The translations under genes were made by a program, and so were the position numbers. A stretch of 64,000 nt of DNA from contig JALHMW010000008.1 of the NCBI GenBank assembly GCA_022843845.1, positions 124,001 to 188,000 on the forward strand, given 5' to 3'. This DNA is from Archangium sp. GTDB lineage: Bacteria; Myxococcota; Myxococcia; Myxococcales; Myxococcaceae. Shown one piece after another: positions 17,709 through 27,366 of this stretch; position 1 is the first letter of the stretch, and each line of letters starts with the position of its first letter. The notes below the pieces were generated by a model that saw only the letters and a program-made list of their open reading frames with translations, was not told the origin of the DNA and ran no database searches.

Positions 17709-19229
17709 ATGGCCCAGGCCCGAAAGATCCTCATCGCCGACCCTGACGTGAACGCGGTGCGGCCGCTCACCAGGGCCCTGCGCCAGCGCGGCTACCACGT
17801 GCAGTACGCGCCTGACGGCTCACGCGCGCTCGAGGTCGCCGTGCTGCGGCACCCCGATGTGATCCTCTTCGACGAGAACTGCCGACTCATCGAGGCGCGC
17901 TCGTTCGTGCAGATCCTCCTGACCAACCCACGCACCGACGACATTCCGGTGGTGGTGACGACAAGCTCCCGCGAGCTCGATCGGTTCCGCACGTTCCGCG
18001 ACGGCGCACTGCAGAAGCCCTTCAACCTCGACGAGGTGCTCTCTCGCATCGATCACCTCTGCCGGCGCGTCGAGGCCGCGAGGGAGCTCAAGGGTGACGC
18101 GAGGGAGATCGAAGGAGGGCTCTCACAGCTGCCGTTGCCTGATCTCCTCCAGATCCTCGCGATGAACCGCCGCACCGGCAGGCTCACCGTCGCCAACGGC
18201 TCCGAGAAGGGCGAGATCCACCTCTCCGCCGGTCAGCCGGTGAACGCGCGGGTGGGAGAGATTGAAGGCGAGAAGGCGCTGTTCCGGCTGGTCGCGTGGC
18301 GAGAGGGGACCTTCGCGTTCGCCCCCGGCCCTGCGCCGCTGCGGACGCTCGTCACGCGCGCCATGGAGGACGTGCTCCTCGAGGGCATGCGGCAGAGCGA
18401 CGAGCGCGATCGGCTGCTCAGTGGGTTGCCGCCGGTCGGGCAATTGCTCCAGCGCACGCCTGACGCCGCGTCGATCGTCGAGCCTCACCCGGTGACGGCG
18501 GAGGTGCTGCAGTTGCTCCGCGCGCCCCGGCGGATCTCGGAGGTGCTCGATCTCACCGACTCTCCCGATCTCGAGGTGCTCGGCGCGATCAGCGCGTTGC
18601 TGACCCGCGGCATCATCGAGCGCGTCGCCGGCGCGGAGCTGTCCGATGGCCCGCTGCTCGGCGCCGCCGAGGTGCACGCGCTTCGTGGACGGCTCATGCG
18701 GGGCCGTTCGTCGCGCAGCACGCTCGTGACGAAGATTGTCGTGTGTGGCTCAGGCTCGCGTTCGGGGCGTTGGCTCATCAAGGCGCTCCCGGGCGTGGCC
18801 GCCGTCTCTGCCGAGCCGCAGGCCTTGCGCAGCAGCTTCGGAACCCTCGGCCGCCTCGACGTCAGCGACGTGCTGCGGGTCGATCTCGTCGTCGTGCCGA
18901 CCGCTGAAGCGGCCCGGCCGCTCTGGAGACCGTTCATCTCTGGAGCCATCGGCGCCATCATGCTCGAGGAGACCGATGCTGCGATTCGACTGGCCCGCTT
19001 CTGCGCGTTCGAGCTCCGCATCCCGTTGGTGATTGCCGCGAAGGCAGCCTCGCACGGAATGGTGACGAGCGAAGTGGTGCCGCCCCAGGTCCGTGGGGCG
19101 CCGATGGGGGTTGCGATCGTCTCCACCGACATCTCGAGCGTCGTGCGAACGGTGTTGCTCGCCGCGCTGCAGAGCCCGCTGCCCGAGGTGCCCGAGTCGG
19201 TGGTGTCACGGTTCCTGGGGCTGGCCTGA
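17709..19229 (+). CDS. Response-regulator receiver + DUF4388 (PATAN-like) protein
   Basis: ILIADPDVNAVRPLTRALRQRGYHVQYAPDGSRALEVA...; GGLSQLPLPDLLQILAMNRRTGRLTVANGSEKGEIHLSAGQPVNARVGEIEGEKALFRL typical of DUF4388. Confidence 0.8.
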   Translation: MAQARKILIADPDVNAVRPLTRALRQRGYHVQYAPDGSRALEVAVLRHPDVILFDENCRLIEARSFVQILLTNPRTDDIPVVVTTSSRELDRFRTFRDGALQKPFNLDEVLSRIDHLCRRVEAARELKGDAREIEGGLSQLPLPDLLQILAMNRRTGRLTVANGSEKGEIHLSAGQPVNARVGEIEGEKALFRLVAWREGTFAFAPGPAPLRTLVTRAMEDVLLEGMRQSDERDRLLSGLPPVGQLLQRTPDAASIVEPHPVTAEVLQLLRAPRRISEVLDLTDSPDLEVLGAISALLTRGIIERVAGAELSDGPLLGAAEVHALRGRLMRGRSSRSTLVTKIVVCGSGSRSGRWLIKALPGVAAVSAEPQALRSSFGTLGRLDVSDVLRVDLVVVPTAEAARPLWRPFISGAIGAIMLEETDAAIRLARFCAFELRIPLVIAAKAASHGMVTSEVVPPQVRGAPMGVAIVSTDISSVVRTVLLAALQSPLPEVPESVVSRFLGLA

Positions 19230-19257
19230 CCCGCGTCGTCGCGTTCGCCCCATCGGG

Positions 19258-19479
19258 ATGACGACAAACCGCCGTCGACAGGCTGCCTTGGCGCTGGTCG
19301 ACAGCGTGCAGGGAGTAAGGCCCATGAAGCCGCTCATGGACATGACCGCGAAGAACGACGACGCCACCGAGACCCGCGAGCAGGTGGCCGTCGAGCGCGC
19401 CCGCAAGCGCAGCCACCGCGAGCGGCACCTCAAGGGCCCGATGTGGGCGCACTCGCCACGCGACGTCGAAGCGGCCTGA
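19258..19479 (+). CDS. Small hypothetical protein
   Basis: MTTNRRRQAALALVDSVQGVRPMKPLMDMTAKNDDATETREQVAVERARKRSHRERHLKGPMWAHSPRDVEAA; alternative ATG at 19324. Confidence 0.35.
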   Translation: MTTNRRRQAALALVDSVQGVRPMKPLMDMTAKNDDATETREQVAVERARKRSHRERHLKGPMWAHSPRDVEAA

Positions 19480-19809
19480 TCACGGTTGCAGTGCCCGTTG
19501 CACGGCCGGGAGCTTGAGCAACAGCTCGTACTCGGCCTCGTCGATCGTCGTGGTGCGACGGCTCTTGAGCCTCGCCAACCCAATCTCCACCCGGACCTTG
19601 CCGTGCGAATCGGTGGCGCGCTCGATCGTCGGCTTCCCGCCTTCGTGATGGCAGGCCTCGATGTCCTTCGCCAGCGCCCTCAGCCGCTTGCTGATGCGGA
19701 GCGCGACGCGGCCTTCGGGGTTGTCGAACGTATGGAAGTGCCGGTTCCGCGAGAGGCCAGCGTCGGGCTGGAAGAGGCGCTCCACGAGGCGGCGAACGAA
19801 CGGGTCCAT
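19480..19809 (-). CDS. Conserved hypothetical protein (~109 aa)
   Basis: MDPFVRRLVERLFQPDAGLSRNRHFHTFDNPEGRVALRISKRLRALAKDIEACHHEGGKPTIERATDSHGKVRVEIGLARLKSRRTTTIDEAEYELLLKLPAV; start trimmed from the shadow extension. Confidence 0.55.
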   Translation of the reverse strand: MDPFVRRLVERLFQPDAGLSRNRHFHTFDNPEGRVALRISKRLRALAKDIEACHHEGGKPTIERATDSHGKVRVEIGLARLKSRRTTTIDEAEYELLLKLPAVQRALQP

Positions 19810-19872
19810 CGGTGCCCGAAGTGTACCGCCTGCTTTGACGATCAACACGTGCGCGCTACGGTGCCCGCCGCC

Positions 19873-21183
19873 ATGAAAGCCCGAAGCGTGGTCACCAGCC
19901 TGGTGTGCTGCTGCTTGACGATGGCCTGCCCCGAGGAGCGCAAGGTCGAGGAGGAGCGCCGGGTGCGCGGGACCGCCGAGGTGCTCGCCGAGGGCCGCGC
20001 TGAGCTGGCGAAGAACCGACCCGATCGCGCGATTGGCTACTTCAAGGAAGCGGTCAGCATGTCGCCGGGCGACGTCGACCCGTACATTCAGCTCGCCGAG
20101 GCCTACCGGCTGTCCGGCAACGAGCCTGGCGCGATCCTCACGCTGAAGCAGGCGGAAGACATCGGTGGAGGAAACGACCCGAGCCTCAAGCGAGCGCGCG
20201 CCGACATGCACCTGAAGCTGCATCAGTACAAAGCAGCGATCGTCGAGTTCCTCGCGCTGCGGCAGATGGGCATCCTCACCGACGACGAGCTGCGCATGGT
20301 CGCGTTGCTGCTGGCGCACGACGGCCGGGTGACCGACGCGTATGCGACCATCGACCCGATCCTGAAGCGCACCCCCGACGATCCAGCCACCAAGACCGTC
20401 GAGGCCGAGATCCTGCTCGTCGACGGCAAGGAGCTCGAAGCGGCGAAGCTGATGGACAGCCTGCTGACGGCGACGCCGGATCTGACGCCGGCCCGGCTGC
20501 TCCGCGCGCGGTACTTCATCGCCAACCTGCAGCTCGAGGCCGCCGAAGACGATCTGCTCGCCGTGAAGGCTGGCGATTCGAAGGTCCTCGAGGTCGTGAC
20601 GCTGCGCTCCCGGGTCCTCAACCAGCTCGGGCGCCACGAGGAGGCCTCGAAGCTCGTCGAGCCCCTGCTCGAAGACGATCCCCGCAACCCGGTGCTGCTG
20701 TCGTTGTTGGCCGAGACCCGGCTGCTGCAGGAGCGGGGCGTCGACGCGCAGGTGCTGATCGATCGCGCGCTGGGCGAGAACGCCAGGTTCGCGCCGGCGC
20801 TGTACGTGCGTGGCCGCTCCATCGAGCTGGGCGGCAACGTCGACGCGGCGGTGACGGACTACGAGACCGCGATTCGTTCAGACCCGACCTTCGCGCGCCC
20901 GCTGAGCCGCCTCTGGGCGCTGTACCTGAAGCGCAAGGAGACGGGCGAGGCCATGGTGACGCTGGAGCGTCTGCTCTTCATGGGCGAGGCGACGCAGGCC
21001 GAGAAGGTCGAGCTGCTCAAGCTCTACGTTGACACAGGCGCCAACCTTCAGCGCGCGCGAACCCTCGTCACCGAGGCGCTCCGCCGCGAACCGAAGAACA
21101 AGGACTACCTCAAGCTCAAGGCCCGCATCGACAAGGCGCTGGCTCCGAAGAGCCCCGGCATCATCATCATGAAGCACCGCTGA
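19873..21183 (+). CDS. TPR-repeat lipoprotein
   Basis: Lipobox-like signal MKARSVVTSLVCCCLTMAC; many TPR-like helices (RAIGYFKEAVSMSPGDVDPYIQLAEAYRLSGN). Confidence 0.75.
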   Translation: MKARSVVTSLVCCCLTMACPEERKVEEERRVRGTAEVLAEGRAELAKNRPDRAIGYFKEAVSMSPGDVDPYIQLAEAYRLSGNEPGAILTLKQAEDIGGGNDPSLKRARADMHLKLHQYKAAIVEFLALRQMGILTDDELRMVALLLAHDGRVTDAYATIDPILKRTPDDPATKTVEAEILLVDGKELEAAKLMDSLLTATPDLTPARLLRARYFIANLQLEAAEDDLLAVKAGDSKVLEVVTLRSRVLNQLGRHEEASKLVEPLLEDDPRNPVLLSLLAETRLLQERGVDAQVLIDRALGENARFAPALYVRGRSIELGGNVDAAVTDYETAIRSDPTFARPLSRLWALYLKRKETGEAMVTLERLLFMGEATQAEKVELLKLYVDTGANLQRARTLVTEALRREPKNKDYLKLKARIDKALAPKSPGIIIMKHR

Positions 21184-21192
21184 GGAGCGGCT

Positions 21193-22569
21193 TCAGGTGA
21201 GGCCGGGAGGCAGGCCACCCTGTGACAGCAGCGGGTCGCCGAACGACGTGACGTCGTTGAAGCCCATGAAGTGGAAGCAGTTCACCAGCAGGTCCGAGAA
21301 GCTCTTGCGCTGCTGGGAGGCGAGGTTCACGTAGCGGCCGGTGCGGAAGATCTTCTTCGCGCCGCCACCGAACATCACCAGGTTGTTGCTGTTGCCGTGG
21401 GTGTCGCCTTGCGACAGCTCGCTCCAGTGCATCACGAGCGTGTTGTCGTAGACCGTCGAGCCGTCACCCTCGGGGATCGCCTTCAGCTCGGCGTAGAGGC
21501 CGTCGACGCTGCGCTGGTGGAGCAGGCGGATGATCTGCCGAATGCGCGTGAAGGCGGCGGCGCTCGAGTCGTGCGAGTTCGTGTGGTGCCCGTCGGTGTG
21601 GCCGAGCTCACGGTAGACGCGATCAGAGGTGTTGCCCGACCAGTTGTAGTTGATGGAGCGCGTCAGATCGCACGCGAAGGCCATCGCCGAGATTTTGGCG
21701 AAGGTGCGGCCCGCGTCCCACCACCTGTCCTGCGCGTAGGCGTCGAACGCTACGCCCGTGGGGAAGGTCGAACACTGCGGCACCTGCGCGGCCATGCCCG
21801 ACAACGAGCGCTCGATCTCGCGCACCGACTCGGTGTGTTGATCGAGGCGGCGCTTGTCGTCTGCCGACAGCTTCGGCCCCAGCTCCGCGAGCTCGGCCTT
21901 CACCACGTCGAGCGACGATTGCCGCATGCGCAGCCGGCGAAGGGCCGCCTCACGAGCCGCCGGATCGATGCCGGCGAAGATGCGTGTGTACGCCGCGACC
22001 GGGTCGGTCTCGGGCGGAATCGGGTTCTGGGTGCCGACCGGCCCACGGTGGGAGTGCTGATTCCAGATGTTGTTGCTGCGGTCGCCCACGCGGAAGTTGA
22101 AGTGCGTGAAGCGCACGTTCGGGTTCGCCGCCTGCACCCGCTCACCGATCACCCGATCGATGCTCGGCCCCATCACGTAGCCGATGGTCTGCCCGGGAGC
22201 GCCGCCGATGGGAAATGAACCGCTGCCCGACCTCCACGGAGCCAGGGCCGAGCCGCCCTGCTGGTGCCCGTCGGAGCGCTGCCCCGAGGGCAACCGGTAG
22301 TGGTACTTGTCGATGCCCTCGACGAAAAGCATGTCGGCGCGCATCGGCTGATACGGCGCGAGGAATTCGTCGAGCACGAAGCCCATCTCGCTCTTGGTCG
22401 AGAAGCGTCGCGACTCTTGATCGCCGTTGGCCGTGAAGACCCACATCACGCGGCGGGGAGGGGTTGCGGCCTGGCCACGCGCAGACGAGGGGATCAGCGA
22501 CTGGAGGAAGGGCAGGGCGACCGTCACGCCACCCGCCCGCAAGAAGCGTCGGCGAGAGAAGTCGCTCAT
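21193..22569 (-). CDS. DUF1552-family secreted protein (Tat-type signal)
   Basis: MSDFSRRRFLRAGGVTVALPFL signal; GIDKYHYRLPSGQRSDGHQQGGSALAPW, MHWSELSQGDTHGNSNNLVMFGGGA. Confidence 0.8.
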   Translation of the reverse strand: MSDFSRRRFLRAGGVTVALPFLQSLIPSSARGQAATPPRRVMWVFTANGDQESRRFSTKSEMGFVLDEFLAPYQPMRADMLFVEGIDKYHYRLPSGQRSDGHQQGGSALAPWRSGSGSFPIGGAPGQTIGYVMGPSIDRVIGERVQAANPNVRFTHFNFRVGDRSNNIWNQHSHRGPVGTQNPIPPETDPVAAYTRIFAGIDPAAREAALRRLRMRQSSLDVVKAELAELGPKLSADDKRRLDQHTESVREIERSLSGMAAQVPQCSTFPTGVAFDAYAQDRWWDAGRTFAKISAMAFACDLTRSINYNWSGNTSDRVYRELGHTDGHHTNSHDSSAAAFTRIRQIIRLLHQRSVDGLYAELKAIPEGDGSTVYDNTLVMHWSELSQGDTHGNSNNLVMFGGGAKKIFRTGRYVNLASQQRKSFSDLLVNCFHFMGFNDVTSFGDPLLSQGGLPPGLT

Positions 22570-24308
22570 GGCGTCACTCCGGGCTTGAAGAGGAAGTCGT
22601 CAGTCTGGGTCATGGCCACGTAGAGCTCGCGAACGTTCCACTGGGAATCCTTGAACTTCTCGAGCGCGCGCTGACGGCTGCACAGGTCGCTGGCTTCTTC
22701 CTGTCGTCCATGGCTGAAGCGGAAGAGCTGGGTGACCATGCACTCGCGTGCTTCGTCGCTGTTCGACAGCTTGCGCATCAGGTCCATCGCGCTGGTGACG
22801 CGGCCATCGGCGTCGCGGCTGGCGACGATCTCGCCCGTGGTGGGAATGGACCGGCCGCCTTCGTCACGCGAACGTTCCCGGCCGACGGCGTCGAGGGTCT
22901 CGAAGGGTTCACCGAGCGGGTCGAGCAGCGCGTGGCAGCCTGAGCAGCTGGGGTTGGTGCGGTGCTGCGCGAGGCGGTCGGCCTGGCTGAACTCACCGTT
23001 GATGGCCGCGAGGTTGAGCGGAACGTCGTCGGGCGGCGCAGGCACGGTCTGGCAGAGGAGTTGGGTGCGAACGCGCATGCCGCGGTTGACGATGCTGGTG
23101 CGCGACTGCTTGTCGTGGCTGATCAGGGCCGCCGAGTTCATGAAGAGCCCGCCGCGCTGCCCCGAGGTGAAGCTCGTGCGCTGCCACGTGGTGCCAGTGA
23201 TGCCCGTCATGCCGTAGTGCCGCGCGAGGTCGCCGTTGACGAAGGTGACGGGCGAGGTCATCAGCGTCTCGAACGTCCCGTCTCCGGTGAGCACGGCGGC
23301 CTTCACGAACTGGCGCGCCTCTTCGTGAAAGAGCGAGGTGAGGCTGGTCGAGAGGCCGGGGAAGATGGTTGCGTCGCGGCGCATCGACTGGATCTCGTCG
23401 ACGTCCATCCATTGCTCGAAGAAGTTGAAGACGCGCTCGGCCTTCGGGTCGGCCAGCATGCGGCGGGCCTCACGCTCGACGTCCGCTGCCGTGGCGAGGC
23501 TGCCCATGCGGGCCGCGTCGAGCAGCGCGTCGTCAGGGCCCGACTGCCAGAAGAGGAACGAGAGGCGCGAGGCGAGCTCGTACGCTCCGAGCGCGCGGGT
23601 GGCGGTAGTGGGGGCGTCGACCTCGACCCGATAGAGAAACTTCGGAGCCTGCAGCACCGTCGCGACGACCCACTCCATGCCGGTGCGGAAGTCGGCGCCC
23701 GTCGAGCCCGCACGCCACACGGCCAGGTAGCGATCGACGTCGGCGACTGGCGCAGGCCTGCGGTACGCGCGCAGCAGCAGGCGCTCGATTGACGTGCGCG
23801 CACAGGTTTCTCCCTGAGACGTCTGGCACGTCACGAGGCGGGGCAGGTTGGCGGTGGTCGTTACCTGCGCCGCCACCGTCTCGGCCGCCTCCTGGTACTT
23901 CTGCATCATGACCGGCTTCACATCGAGGAAGCGCGCTCCGTTGCTGTAGCCGAGCGAGACCGAGTCGGTGAGGAAGCCCGTCGACACCTGACGCGCCAGC
24001 GTGGCGTTGCCGAAGAGGTCCTCGACGGCGTGCGTGTACTCTTCGTGCGAGAGGCGGCGCATCGGCGCGCTCCCCGGCGTCGGCGAAGGGGTGCATGCCG
24101 TCACGATGGGACCGGGTTCCATCGGCATCGGCGTCACTGGCGTCACCGGAGTGATCGGGACCGGCAGCGGCTCGCCCGTGGCTGGGTTGACCCCGACCGG
24201 GCCCGCCAGCTTCGGGCCCATGATGGAGCCCTCACACCCGACAAGGAGAATGATGATGGAGGCGAAGAGGGACCGGGCCATGGCGTCGTTGGCCATAGCG
24301 AGCCGCAT
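22566..24308 (-). CDS. DUF1587/DUF1592/DUF1588/DUF1585-type (planctomycete cytochrome c-like) lipoprotein
   Basis: PMRRLSHEEYTHAVEDLFG, LLLRAYRRPA, SRLSFLFWQSGPDDALLDAA, NPSCSGCHALLDPLGEPFE (CxxCH). Start uncertain (24308 or 24296). Confidence 0.82.
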   Translation of the reverse strand: MRLAMANDAMARSLFASIIILLVGCEGSIMGPKLAGPVGVNPATGEPLPVPITPVTPVTPMPMEPGPIVTACTPSPTPGSAPMRRLSHEEYTHAVEDLFGNATLARQVSTGFLTDSVSLGYSNGARFLDVKPVMMQKYQEAAETVAAQVTTTANLPRLVTCQTSQGETCARTSIERLLLRAYRRPAPVADVDRYLAVWRAGSTGADFRTGMEWVVATVLQAPKFLYRVEVDAPTTATRALGAYELASRLSFLFWQSGPDDALLDAARMGSLATAADVEREARRMLADPKAERVFNFFEQWMDVDEIQSMRRDATIFPGLSTSLTSLFHEEARQFVKAAVLTGDGTFETLMTSPVTFVNGDLARHYGMTGITGTTWQRTSFTSGQRGGLFMNSAALISHDKQSRTSIVNRGMRVRTQLLCQTVPAPPDDVPLNLAAINGEFSQADRLAQHRTNPSCSGCHALLDPLGEPFETLDAVGRERSRDEGGRSIPTTGEIVASRDADGRVTSAMDLMRKLSNSDEARECMVTQLFRFSHGRQEEASDLCSRQRALEKFKDSQWNVRELYVAMTQTDDFLFKPGVTP

Positions 24309-24431
24309 GCCACCCGCGGAAGCTCTGAACCACTTGATCTCGCTCATGAAAGTGTGAATCCCACTGAGTATTGTGGTGAACACTGTGCACCCCAACTGGA
24401 GTGTGCACGCCACACAACTCAATGAAAAAGC

Positions 24432-25328
24432 TCAGCCTTTCGTACGCTTCTTCTTGGGTGCGTCGGTGCTCGCGACCTCGTCGGACATCGGCGATTGACG
24501 TGGTGGCTTCCGTTCTTCTTCCGGCGCAGCAGCAGGCGTCGCAGCAGGCATGGCGCCGGAGCGCGCGAGCGAGGCCTTGAGGGCCTCCATGAGGTCGACG
24601 ACCTTGGCCTGAGGAACGGCGGCTGGCGTGAGGTCGACCGACTCGCCCTTCACCTTTCGATCGAGCAGGTCCTTCAACCGTTCGCGGTACTCGTCCTTGT
24701 ACTGCGTGATGTCGAAGGTCGGCTTGGCGAGGCTGCCGATGAACTGTCGTGCGAGGCCGAGCTCAGCGTCGGTGATCTTCGCGTCGGGGACGGGGATCTC
24801 GGACAGCGGCTTCACCTCGTCGGCGTAGCGCAGGTACTGCATCACGAGCGCGTTCTTCATCGCGCGGATCAGCAGCAGATGCATCTTGCCGCGCGCGACG
24901 TACTTCGCGATCGCCGCGTGCTTCATGTCTTCGAGGCCACGCACGAGCAGCGCGTACGCACGCTCGGCTCCCTTCTCGGGCGCCAGGTAGTTGCCCGACT
25001 CGAAGTAGAGCGGGTCGACGGCTTCGAGCGGCACGAACTCGGTGATGTCCATCGAGCGCGAGGTCGCGAGTTCGAGCTTCTCGAGCTCGTCCTCGTCGAT
25101 GATCAGGTACTGGTCTTTCGCGTACTCGTACCCTTTGACGATCTTCTCGCGGGGCACGGCTTCTCCCGATTCGGGATCGATCATCTGCTGCTTGAGGCGG
25201 ATCTTCTTGTCCGCATGCAGTTGGTTGAACGAGATCTTCCCCGACGAATCGTTCGCCGAGTACAGCTTCACCGGGATGTTGACGAGACCGAAGCTGATCG
25301 TCCCTGAACCACTCGCGCGCGCGGCCAT
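24432..25328 (-). CDS. ku: Non-homologous end-joining protein Ku
   Basis: GTISFGLVNIPVKLYSAN...; SFNQLHADKKIRLKQQMIDPESGEAVPREKIVKGYEYAKDQYLIIDEDELEKLE. Confidence 0.95.
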   Translation of the reverse strand: MAARASGSGTISFGLVNIPVKLYSANDSSGKISFNQLHADKKIRLKQQMIDPESGEAVPREKIVKGYEYAKDQYLIIDEDELEKLELATSRSMDITEFVPLEAVDPLYFESGNYLAPEKGAERAYALLVRGLEDMKHAAIAKYVARGKMHLLLIRAMKNALVMQYLRYADEVKPLSEIPVPDAKITDAELGLARQFIGSLAKPTFDITQYKDEYRERLKDLLDRKVKGESVDLTPAAVPQAKVVDLMEALKASLARSGAMPAATPAAAPEEERKPPRQSPMSDEVASTDAPKKKRTKG

Positions 25329-25348
25329 AGGGCGCGCATGCTAGCTGC

Positions 25349-25960
25349 TCACTTCGTCGGGTACCACAGGCCGATGGTCTCCCCCGTGCGGCCAATCTGC
25401 ACGATCACGCCGTCGAAGCGCGTCTTGATGCCGCGAATCTGACCGCCGCCCTTCTTCGGCAACGACCACACGCCCTCGGGCGTGAAGACCACCTGAATGC
25501 GCAGCGCGCGCGCCTGCACCTGACGGTTCATCAACTGCATGGTCCACCCGTCGGGGATCTTCGACGGAATGCGAATGTACGGGAGCACTGCGTTGCCGCT
25601 CGCGTCGGTCTTCGATGGCGCTTGATGGGTGATCGCGCTTTCTCCGGCCGAGAAGAACGGCGTCATGTTCAGCACGAAGTCGCCGCTGATCGGGTTCGCG
25701 TCGCCCATCGAGAGGACGCTCGCCGAGTCTTCGGTGACGATCATGTAGTGCTTGCGGCCGTCAGCTCCGCGCCGAAACTCTTTTCGTTTCTCTTCGCACT
25801 GCGCCGTCATCAGCGGCCCGCACGAGCCGGCGTAGTTCTCGATGAACTCCGAGAGGCTGCCCAACTTCTCCGCCGCGTCTCGCAGCTTCGCGAAGCGTTG
25901 ATCAACGTCGGCGTGGGCCAGGGTCGGAAGGATCAGCAGCAGGGAAGTAAGCCAACGCAC
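25349..25960 (-). CDS. Secreted hypothetical protein
   Basis: GTG start with GGAGGAAATACC upstream; signal peptide MRWLTSLLLILPTLAHA. Confidence 0.65.
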   Translation of the reverse strand: MRWLTSLLLILPTLAHADVDQRFAKLRDAAEKLGSLSEFIENYAGSCGPLMTAQCEEKRKEFRRGADGRKHYMIVTEDSASVLSMGDANPISGDFVLNMTPFFSAGESAITHQAPSKTDASGNAVLPYIRIPSKIPDGWTMQLMNRQVQARALRIQVVFTPEGVWSLPKKGGGQIRGIKTRFDGVIVQIGRTGETIGLWYPTK

Positions 25961-26059
25961 GGTATTTCCTCCGGTCAAATGTCGCATCGGGTAGCTAATT
26001 TGCCTACACCATCGCACTCTGTAGGCTCCTCGACGACACACCACACGACAGGGGTGCAC

Positions 26060-26434
26060 GTGAGCAGCGAGCGGCGGCAGAGTCTGAGGTTCGACAAGGT
26101 TTTCACGGTCTATCTCACCACGCAGCAGGGGATGACGCGGGGAATCGCCAGAAACATCAGTTCCTCAGGTCTTTTCGTCGAGACGCGCGATGCGTTGCCG
26201 CTTGGCGGGCAGATCAAAGTGACGTTCTCGGGCGACGATGGCACCGAAATGACCGCACTGTGTGAGGTTCGGTACCAGGTGGCGCTCAATTACTCGAGCT
26301 CGCAAAGCGGGGAAGAGCAGCAGCAACAGGTGGTGGCGACGGGCACCCGCGGCGCGGGCCTTCGCATCATCGCCTACGAGACGCGCGAGAACCACCCGAT
26401 GCTGCTCGTCGACCGTGAGCGCGTGCTGCACTGA
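26060..26434 (+). CDS. PilZ-domain protein
   Basis: SSERRQSLRFDKVFTVYL...GIARNISSSGLFVETRDALPLGGQIKVTF (RxxxR and NxSxxGxF pattern). Confidence 0.8.
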   Translation: MSSERRQSLRFDKVFTVYLTTQQGMTRGIARNISSSGLFVETRDALPLGGQIKVTFSGDDGTEMTALCEVRYQVALNYSSSQSGEEQQQQVVATGTRGAGLRIIAYETRENHPMLLVDRERVLH

Positions 26435-26510
26435 ACTTCAAAACGATGGAGCGCTCGAATCTGGCGAATGTCGATCGTCGCCAGAGTCCGAGAGGTAAGG
26501 TGCGCGCTGC

Positions 26511-26885
26511 ATGGCGCTTAGCACCCAGCTCCGCGACGTCGTCGATGGTTTCAGCGAGCTGACCGCGCAGCACATTCGGCTCGCGCGGGTCGAGCTGGCG
26601 GACGACGCGAAGTATGTCGGCGTTCGAGTCGGCGTGATCGCCGCGCTCGCGCCGTTGATCCTCGTGGGCTACGGCTTTTTGTGCGTGGCGCTCGCGCTCG
26701 CCCTGCGACGGGTGATGGCGGCTGATCTCGCCTTCCTCCTCGTCGGCCTCGTCAACCTGATCGGCGGTGTCATCGGCATCGTGCTCGCGGCGAAGCAGCT
26801 CGGCGCACGCAACGTGATGCACGAGTCGGTCGCTGCGCTGGAAGCCTCGTCGACCCTGCTGACTCGCGGTGAGGAGCGACCATGA
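26511..26885 (+). CDS. Phage-holin-family/YqjE-like (Holin-X) membrane protein
   Basis: LRDVVDGFSELTAQHIRLARVELADDAKYVGVRVG then two TM helices. Confidence 0.7.
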   Translation: MALSTQLRDVVDGFSELTAQHIRLARVELADDAKYVGVRVGVIAALAPLILVGYGFLCVALALALRRVMAADLAFLLVGLVNLIGGVIGIVLAAKQLGARNVMHESVAALEASSTLLTRGEERP

Positions 26886-27127
26886 CGGACTCGGCGATCA
26901 CGCTCCGGCCGCCACAGTCACTCGCCCGCACCGATGAGACGCCGGCCCAGGTGCGCGCCGAGCTGGAAGCAGCGCGCGCGCGCGTCAAAGCCAGCCTCGA
27001 CAAACTCGAGCAGAGCCTCGGCGCGCTCGGTCGCTTTCGCGAGACGGTTCGCAAACATCCCGCGCTGACCATCGGTGGCATGTTTGCAGCAGGCTACCTG
27101 CTGGGCCGCCTCTGGGGCCGGCGATGA
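26882..27127 (+). CDS. Small DUF3618/DUF883-like membrane-anchored protein
   Basis: TPAQVRAELEAARARVKASLDKLEQSLG...HPALTIGGMFAAGYLLGRLWGRR. Confidence 0.6.
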   Translation: MTDSAITLRPPQSLARTDETPAQVRAELEAARARVKASLDKLEQSLGALGRFRETVRKHPALTIGGMFAAGYLLGRLWGRR

Positions 27128-27366
27128 CTTCCACGGAAAGGACGACCATGGCGAACGACACCGAGAAGACGCCGGCGATGCCCGAGTTCCCCGAGGGGCT
27201 CAAGGAGCTCCAGGAGCGCTTTGCCCCTCAGCTCGAAGAGGCCCTCGAGAAGGCGACCCACGCCAACGAGCAGGTGAAGGCGTTCATCAAGAAGAACCCG
27301 GGCACCGTGCTGCTGGGCGCCGCGGCGCTCGGCTTTCTCGTTGGCCGGTGGGCGGCGCGGCGATGA
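27124..27366 (+). CDS. Small DUF883-like membrane-anchored protein
   Basis: HANEQVKAFIKKNPGTVLLGAAALGFLVGRWAARR; alternative ATG at 27148. Confidence 0.6.
   Translation: MTSTERTTMANDTEKTPAMPEFPEGLKELQERFAPQLEEALEKATHANEQVKAFIKKNPGTVLLGAAALGFLVGRWAARR

Noticed and set aside
16269-17798. 509-aa minus-strand ORF opposite the GGDEF gene
   Set aside because: Shadow ORF; the plus-strand frame has clear GGDEF features and dapF coupling.
26511-26885. Holin-family protein as evidence of a prophage
   Set aside because: No endolysin, capsid, integrase or att-like features nearby; the holin-X/YqjE family is commonly chromosomal.
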